DNA of 16,081 nucleotides from DASVBJ01 sp036375895 (GTDB taxonomy: Bacteria; Actinomycetota; Actinomycetes; JACCUZ01): contig DASVBJ010000092.1 of assembly GCA_036375895.1 (NCBI GenBank), positions 1 to 16,081 on the forward strand. The letters are read 5' to 3'. The notes under the pieces were generated by a model. The model saw nothing but the letters and a program-made list of their open reading frames with translations, was not told the DNA's origin and ran no database searches. Made by a program: the position numbers and the translations under genes. The number at the start of each line of letters is the position of its first letter. The stretch's first letter is position 1. Positions 13,516-16,081 of the stretch are shown piece by piece.

Positions 13516-14997
13516 TCAACCGGCCCGGCGCAGCAGCAGGGGGCGGAGCAGGTCACGCACGTCCCGCCAGGACAGCAGCATCCAGCAGGCGAGGAAGACC
13601 AGGGCGAACGCCGGGTCCAGCCACGGGTCGACGTCGAGCCTGTGCTGGGTGAGCAGGAGCAGCAGGGCCGCCCCGAGCCCGACTCCGAGACGCGCCATCA
13701 ACGCCCTCCAGTGCTGGTTGTCGCGTCGCCAGACGACGACGAGCGGGATCGCCGTGATCAGGGTGGTCCCGCACAGATACCCCACGGCCACGCCCATGAC
13801 CCCGTGCTGCGGTGCGATCACCGCCCACAGGACCAGCCCCGTCAGCAGGCCGGAGAGGCTCGCCGCACTGGTGATCACCATGCCGCGCTGCGAGCGGGTG
13901 GTGAGGCTGTTGCTCGACACGACCCCCAGGGACGTGGCCAGCACGGCCAGCAACAGGACCGGCAGCAGCTGCTGCGCCTCGGCGAACCGCGCCCCGAAGA
14001 CCACGTCCACCAGCAGCCGGCTGCAGAGGATGAGCGAGCCGAAGATCCCGACCATGATCAGGACCATGAGGCGCATCGCGTGGTCCGTCTGCCGGCGGAA
14101 GACGACGTGGTCGCCACGCCCCCACGTCTCGGCCATGGCCGGGAAGAGCACCAGGCTCAGCGACCCGGCGAGCAGGGATGCGGGTGTGGCGAGGGCGAGT
14201 GCGGAGGCGTACTGCCCGGCCTGCTCGGCGGTGTCCGCCGCCCGCGCGACCACCATGGACAGCTGGAGGAAGCCGGTGCTCGCGATCGTCCCGGTCACAC
14301 CCAGCAGGACGAAGAGGTCGAGCTCGCGGCGCAGCGCCGCCTCCGGCCGGCCGTGACTCCCGCGTGGCCAGCCCGCGACGGTGTAGACGGCGTAGCCGGC
14401 GGCGAGCGGCAGCAGCAGCCCGGTCCCCCGCGCCCCGGCCGCCAGGGCGATCAGCAGCCCCGCCAACCCCAACGAGGCGCTGAGCACGTCCCAGCCCGTG
14501 GCCCGGGCGACCTGCCCGGCGCCGAACTGCAGCCCCCGGACGAAGGAGTAGCCGGAGTAGCCCAGGACCAGCGCGGCGACGCACAGGCCGCCTTCGAGAT
14601 CGCCGCCGCCGACCGTCGTCCACGCACCGACACCCACCGCGGCGAGCACCAGCGCCGCGGCGAACGTGCGGCCACCCAGGTGGCGGGCCACGGCGGCTGC
14701 CTCGTCCCAGCGCTGCGCTCCCCGGGCCCGGGCCACGAACTTCGAGGCGGCGCTGCCTGCCGACGTCGGCCAGAGCAGGCTGAGGAACATCGCCGTCGAG
14801 ATGGCGCTGTTGACCACGCCGAGCACCGCCGGCCCCCCGATGCGGCCGACCAGCACGCTGGAGAGGAACCGGAGGCTGCCCTGGACCCCTACGCCCACGG
14901 TGCTCAGGAACGTGCGCGACCGCATGGTCCCGGTCGAGGCCGCGTCGAGCGGCAGCGGACGGAACATGGCAGCCCAGGCGAGTCGCGACCTGCTCAC
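13516..14997 (-). CDS. Wzx-type oligosaccharide flippase (MATE/MurJ/PST superfamily)
   Basis: A 493-residue membrane protein with about 12-14 hydrophobic segments. After a short polar N-terminus comes FLSTVGVGVQGSLRFLSSVLVGRIGGPAVLGVVNSA (from residue 30; the typical first helix pair of polysaccharide flippases), and a charged loop SKFVARARGAQRWDEA (85-100) lies between helices 2 and 3. Later loops carry ETWGRGDHVVFRRQTDHAMR and RSQRGMVITSAASLSG, the pattern of Wzx/PST proteins. It would move the undecaprenyl-linked repeat unit across the membrane. GTG at 14997 overlaps the stop of the upstream GT2 as GTGA; an in-frame ATG ten codons further in is less likely. The same reading frame stays open to 16032, but that part lies over the GT2 gene in another frame and is not coding. 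Confidence 0.9.
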   Translation of the reverse strand: MSRSRLAWAAMFRPLPLDAASTGTMRSRTFLSTVGVGVQGSLRFLSSVLVGRIGGPAVLGVVNSAISTAMFLSLLWPTSAGSAASKFVARARGAQRWDEAAAVARHLGGRTFAAALVLAAVGVGAWTTVGGGDLEGGLCVAALVLGYSGYSFVRGLQFGAGQVARATGWDVLSASLGLAGLLIALAAGARGTGLLLPLAAGYAVYTVAGWPRGSHGRPEAALRRELDLFVLLGVTGTIASTGFLQLSMVVARAADTAEQAGQYASALALATPASLLAGSLSLVLFPAMAETWGRGDHVVFRRQTDHAMRLMVLIMVGIFGSLILCSRLLVDVVFGARFAEAQQLLPVLLLAVLATSLGVVSSNSLTTRSQRGMVITSAASLSGLLTGLVLWAVIAPQHGVMGVAVGYLCGTTLITAIPLVVVWRRDNQHWRALMARLGVGLGAALLLLLTQHRLDVDPWLDPAFALVFLACWMLLSWRDVRDLLRPLLLRRAG

Positions 14998-16022
14998 GTG
15001 CGCAACGACCGCGGGCTGGCGAGGAAACCGACTCCCCAGGAGCCGTGCATGGTGGCGAGCACCAGCGGGAGCCACAGCCGGGACCGCGGTGGGAGGCCGC
15101 GACCGACGACAAGGGACCCCGCCAGCACGGCCACGGCGTACCCGGCCGGAAGAACCAGGCCCGCGCTCAGCCAGCCGGGTCCACCCACCGACCCGACGAC
15201 GCCGGCCACGGCACCCACGGTGACGGCCGCGACCGCCATCGGGGGCGCGAGGTAGCGCAGGCTCGCCGTCCCGCGGTGCTGCGCCATCACCACGCGACGC
15301 CACCGGCCGTAGTTGCGGTACTGCCGCGCCAGCGCCCGCAGCGTGGAGCGCGGCCGGTAGGACACCCGCAGGTCCGGGGTGAACCAGACGGTCCCGCCGG
15401 TGCTGCGGATGCGGTGGTTCAGCTCCCAGTCCTGCGCCCGCAGGAACGCCTCGTCGTAACCGCCCACCCGCTCGAGCGCCTCGCGCCGGAACACGCCGAG
15501 GTAGACGGTCTCCACCGACCCTTCCTCGCCGCCGAGGTGGAACCTCGCCTGCCCCACGCCCAGGGGGCTCGTCATCGCGCACGCCACGGCCCGCTGGAAG
15601 TCCGTGACACCCTCCGCGGCCATCACGCCGCCGACGTTGTCGGCGCCGGTGCGCTCCAGGGTCTGGACCGCGACGCGCACGTAGTCGCGGGGCAGCATGG
15701 CGTGCCCGTCGACACGCACGACGATGCCGTGGCGGGCGGCGGCCACGGCGAGGTTGAGGCCCGCTCCGGTGGCCCCGGTCGGGTTGTGCACGAACCTCAC
15801 CCGCGGGTCGGCCGCGGCCAGCTCGCCGGCGACCTCGTCGGTGCGGTCGGTCGACGGCCCCAGGGCCATCACGACCTCGAGCTCGCCCGGGTAGTCCTGC
15901 TCGAGAATGTGCGCCACCGCCGTCCGCAGGTGCCGCTCCTCGTCGAGCACGGGCATCACGACGGAGACGCCGGGCCACGGGTGGGGCGACGGCACCGGCA
16001 TCGGGTCGTGGGCGGCGGTCAT
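14994..16022 (-). CDS. GT2 glycosyltransferase with C-terminal membrane helices (ExoA-like)
   Basis: A 342-residue GT-A glycosyltransferase. The catalytic domain has VSVVMPVLDEERHL (residues 19-32), GPSTDRTDEV (55-64), GATGAGLNLAVAAA (83-96), the metal-site equivalent RVDGHA (103-108), an acceptor-region GGEEGSVETVYLGVFRRE (164-181), the catalytic-base region AQDWELNHRIR (196-206) and QYRNYGRW (234-241), a variant of the QxxRW motif. Three hydrophobic segments follow (about 258-278, 284-305, 315-335). The overall pattern is that of ExoA-type succinoglycan glucosyltransferases, which extend lipid-linked oligosaccharides at the cytoplasmic face. Donor and linkage are not readable. ATG at 16022 is preceded by a -10-like TACCGT and no Shine-Dalgarno. 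It is the first gene of its unit within the window and is coupled to the flippase gene by GTGA. Confidence 0.9.
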   Translation of the reverse strand: MTAAHDPMPVPSPHPWPGVSVVMPVLDEERHLRTAVAHILEQDYPGELEVVMALGPSTDRTDEVAGELAAADPRVRFVHNPTGATGAGLNLAVAAARHGIVVRVDGHAMLPRDYVRVAVQTLERTGADNVGGVMAAEGVTDFQRAVACAMTSPLGVGQARFHLGGEEGSVETVYLGVFRREALERVGGYDEAFLRAQDWELNHRIRSTGGTVWFTPDLRVSYRPRSTLRALARQYRNYGRWRRVVMAQHRGTASLRYLAPPMAVAAVTVGAVAGVVGSVGGPGWLSAGLVLPAGYAVAVLAGSLVVGRGLPPRSRLWLPLVLATMHGSWGVGFLASPRSLRT

Positions 16023-16031
16023 CGGGTGTCA

Positions 16032-16037
16032 ACGGTA
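16032..16037 (-). promoter_or_regulatory. Putative -10 element for the GT2/flippase/acyltransferase unit
   Basis: TACCGT on the minus strand lies within the 10-base string CGCTACCGTT, which also occurs before the methyltransferase gene. Its last T is 10 bases before the ATG at 16022, giving a leader of about 3 bases or none. No Shine-Dalgarno is visible. Confidence 0.45.
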
Positions 16038-16048
16038 GCGAAGGCAGC

Positions 16049-16062
16049 CCGCCGTCCGGCGG
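16049..16062. repeat. Short inverted repeat upstream of the GT2 promoter
   Basis: ccgccg/cggcgg arms separated by 2 bases lie 12 bases upstream of the putative -10 element, where a -35 box or an operator would sit. It may be an operator, the end of an upstream gene's terminator, or chance in GC-rich sequence. Confidence 0.3.
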
Positions 16063-16081
16063 CGTGCCTCCCCGGCCCCGG

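Noticed and set aside
13447..15255. A 602-codon plus-strand open frame across the flippase gene
   Set aside because: It is antisense to well-supported genes, with a biased Q/R/P/G/H composition and no recognisable motif.
13516..16032. An 838-codon open frame that would fuse a long N-terminal region to the flippase
   Set aside because: The part upstream of 14997 is arginine/glycine/proline-rich noise overlapping the ExoA-like GT2 in a different frame. The real flippase starts at the GTG overlapping the GT2 stop.

Overview
This is a gene-dense stretch of very GC-rich DNA (third codon positions almost all G or C, many GTG starts, four-base stop/start overlaps) of the kind found in Actinobacteria. 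The genus cannot be fixed from the window. It is the interior of a cell-surface polysaccharide or glycolipid locus with 14 protein genes. There is no RNA gene, insertion sequence, CRISPR array or gene-free stretch above about 110 bases.

Layout. Unit A (minus, 3343 to 46): a nucleotide-sugar dehydrogenase, then a large DUF6541-type membrane protein. Unit B (plus, 3396 to 6612): two GT-B glycosyltransferases and a non-hydrolysing UDP-GlcNAc 2-epimerase. Unit C (minus, 10551 to 6667): hexapeptide N-acetyltransferase, DegT-type aminotransferase, Gfo/Idh/MocA oxidoreductase and a GT4 glycosyltransferase, tightly coupled. Unit D (plus, 10663 to 11701): a DPM1-like GT2 and a small DUF2304 membrane protein. 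Unit E (minus, 12361 to 11681): a SAM-dependent methyltransferase. Unit F (minus, 16022 to 12398): an ExoA-like GT2, a Wzx-type flippase and a membrane acyltransferase.

How it works together. The dehydrogenase, oxidoreductase, aminotransferase, acetyltransferase and epimerase correspond one for one to WbpA, WbpB, WbpE, WbpD and WbpI of Pseudomonas aeruginosa (WlbA-D plus a WbpA in Bordetella). Those enzymes make UDP-2,3-diacetamido-2,3-dideoxy-D-mannuronic acid from UDP-GlcNAc. The best reading is that this locus builds a glycan containing that rare diamino-uronic acid (or the gluco isomer). The glycosyltransferases assemble it, the flippase exports it, and the acyltransferase and methyltransferase probably decorate it. 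No phosphoglycosyl transferase primer and no clear Wzy polymerase is present, so the locus probably continues past one or both edges.

Regulation. The divergent gaps at 3344-3395 and 10552-10662 hold promoter-like TANNNT hexamers. The two minus-strand leaders have the same geometry. Several genes without a Shine-Dalgarno sequence have TANNNT 7-10 bases before the start codon, which suggests leaderless mRNAs.
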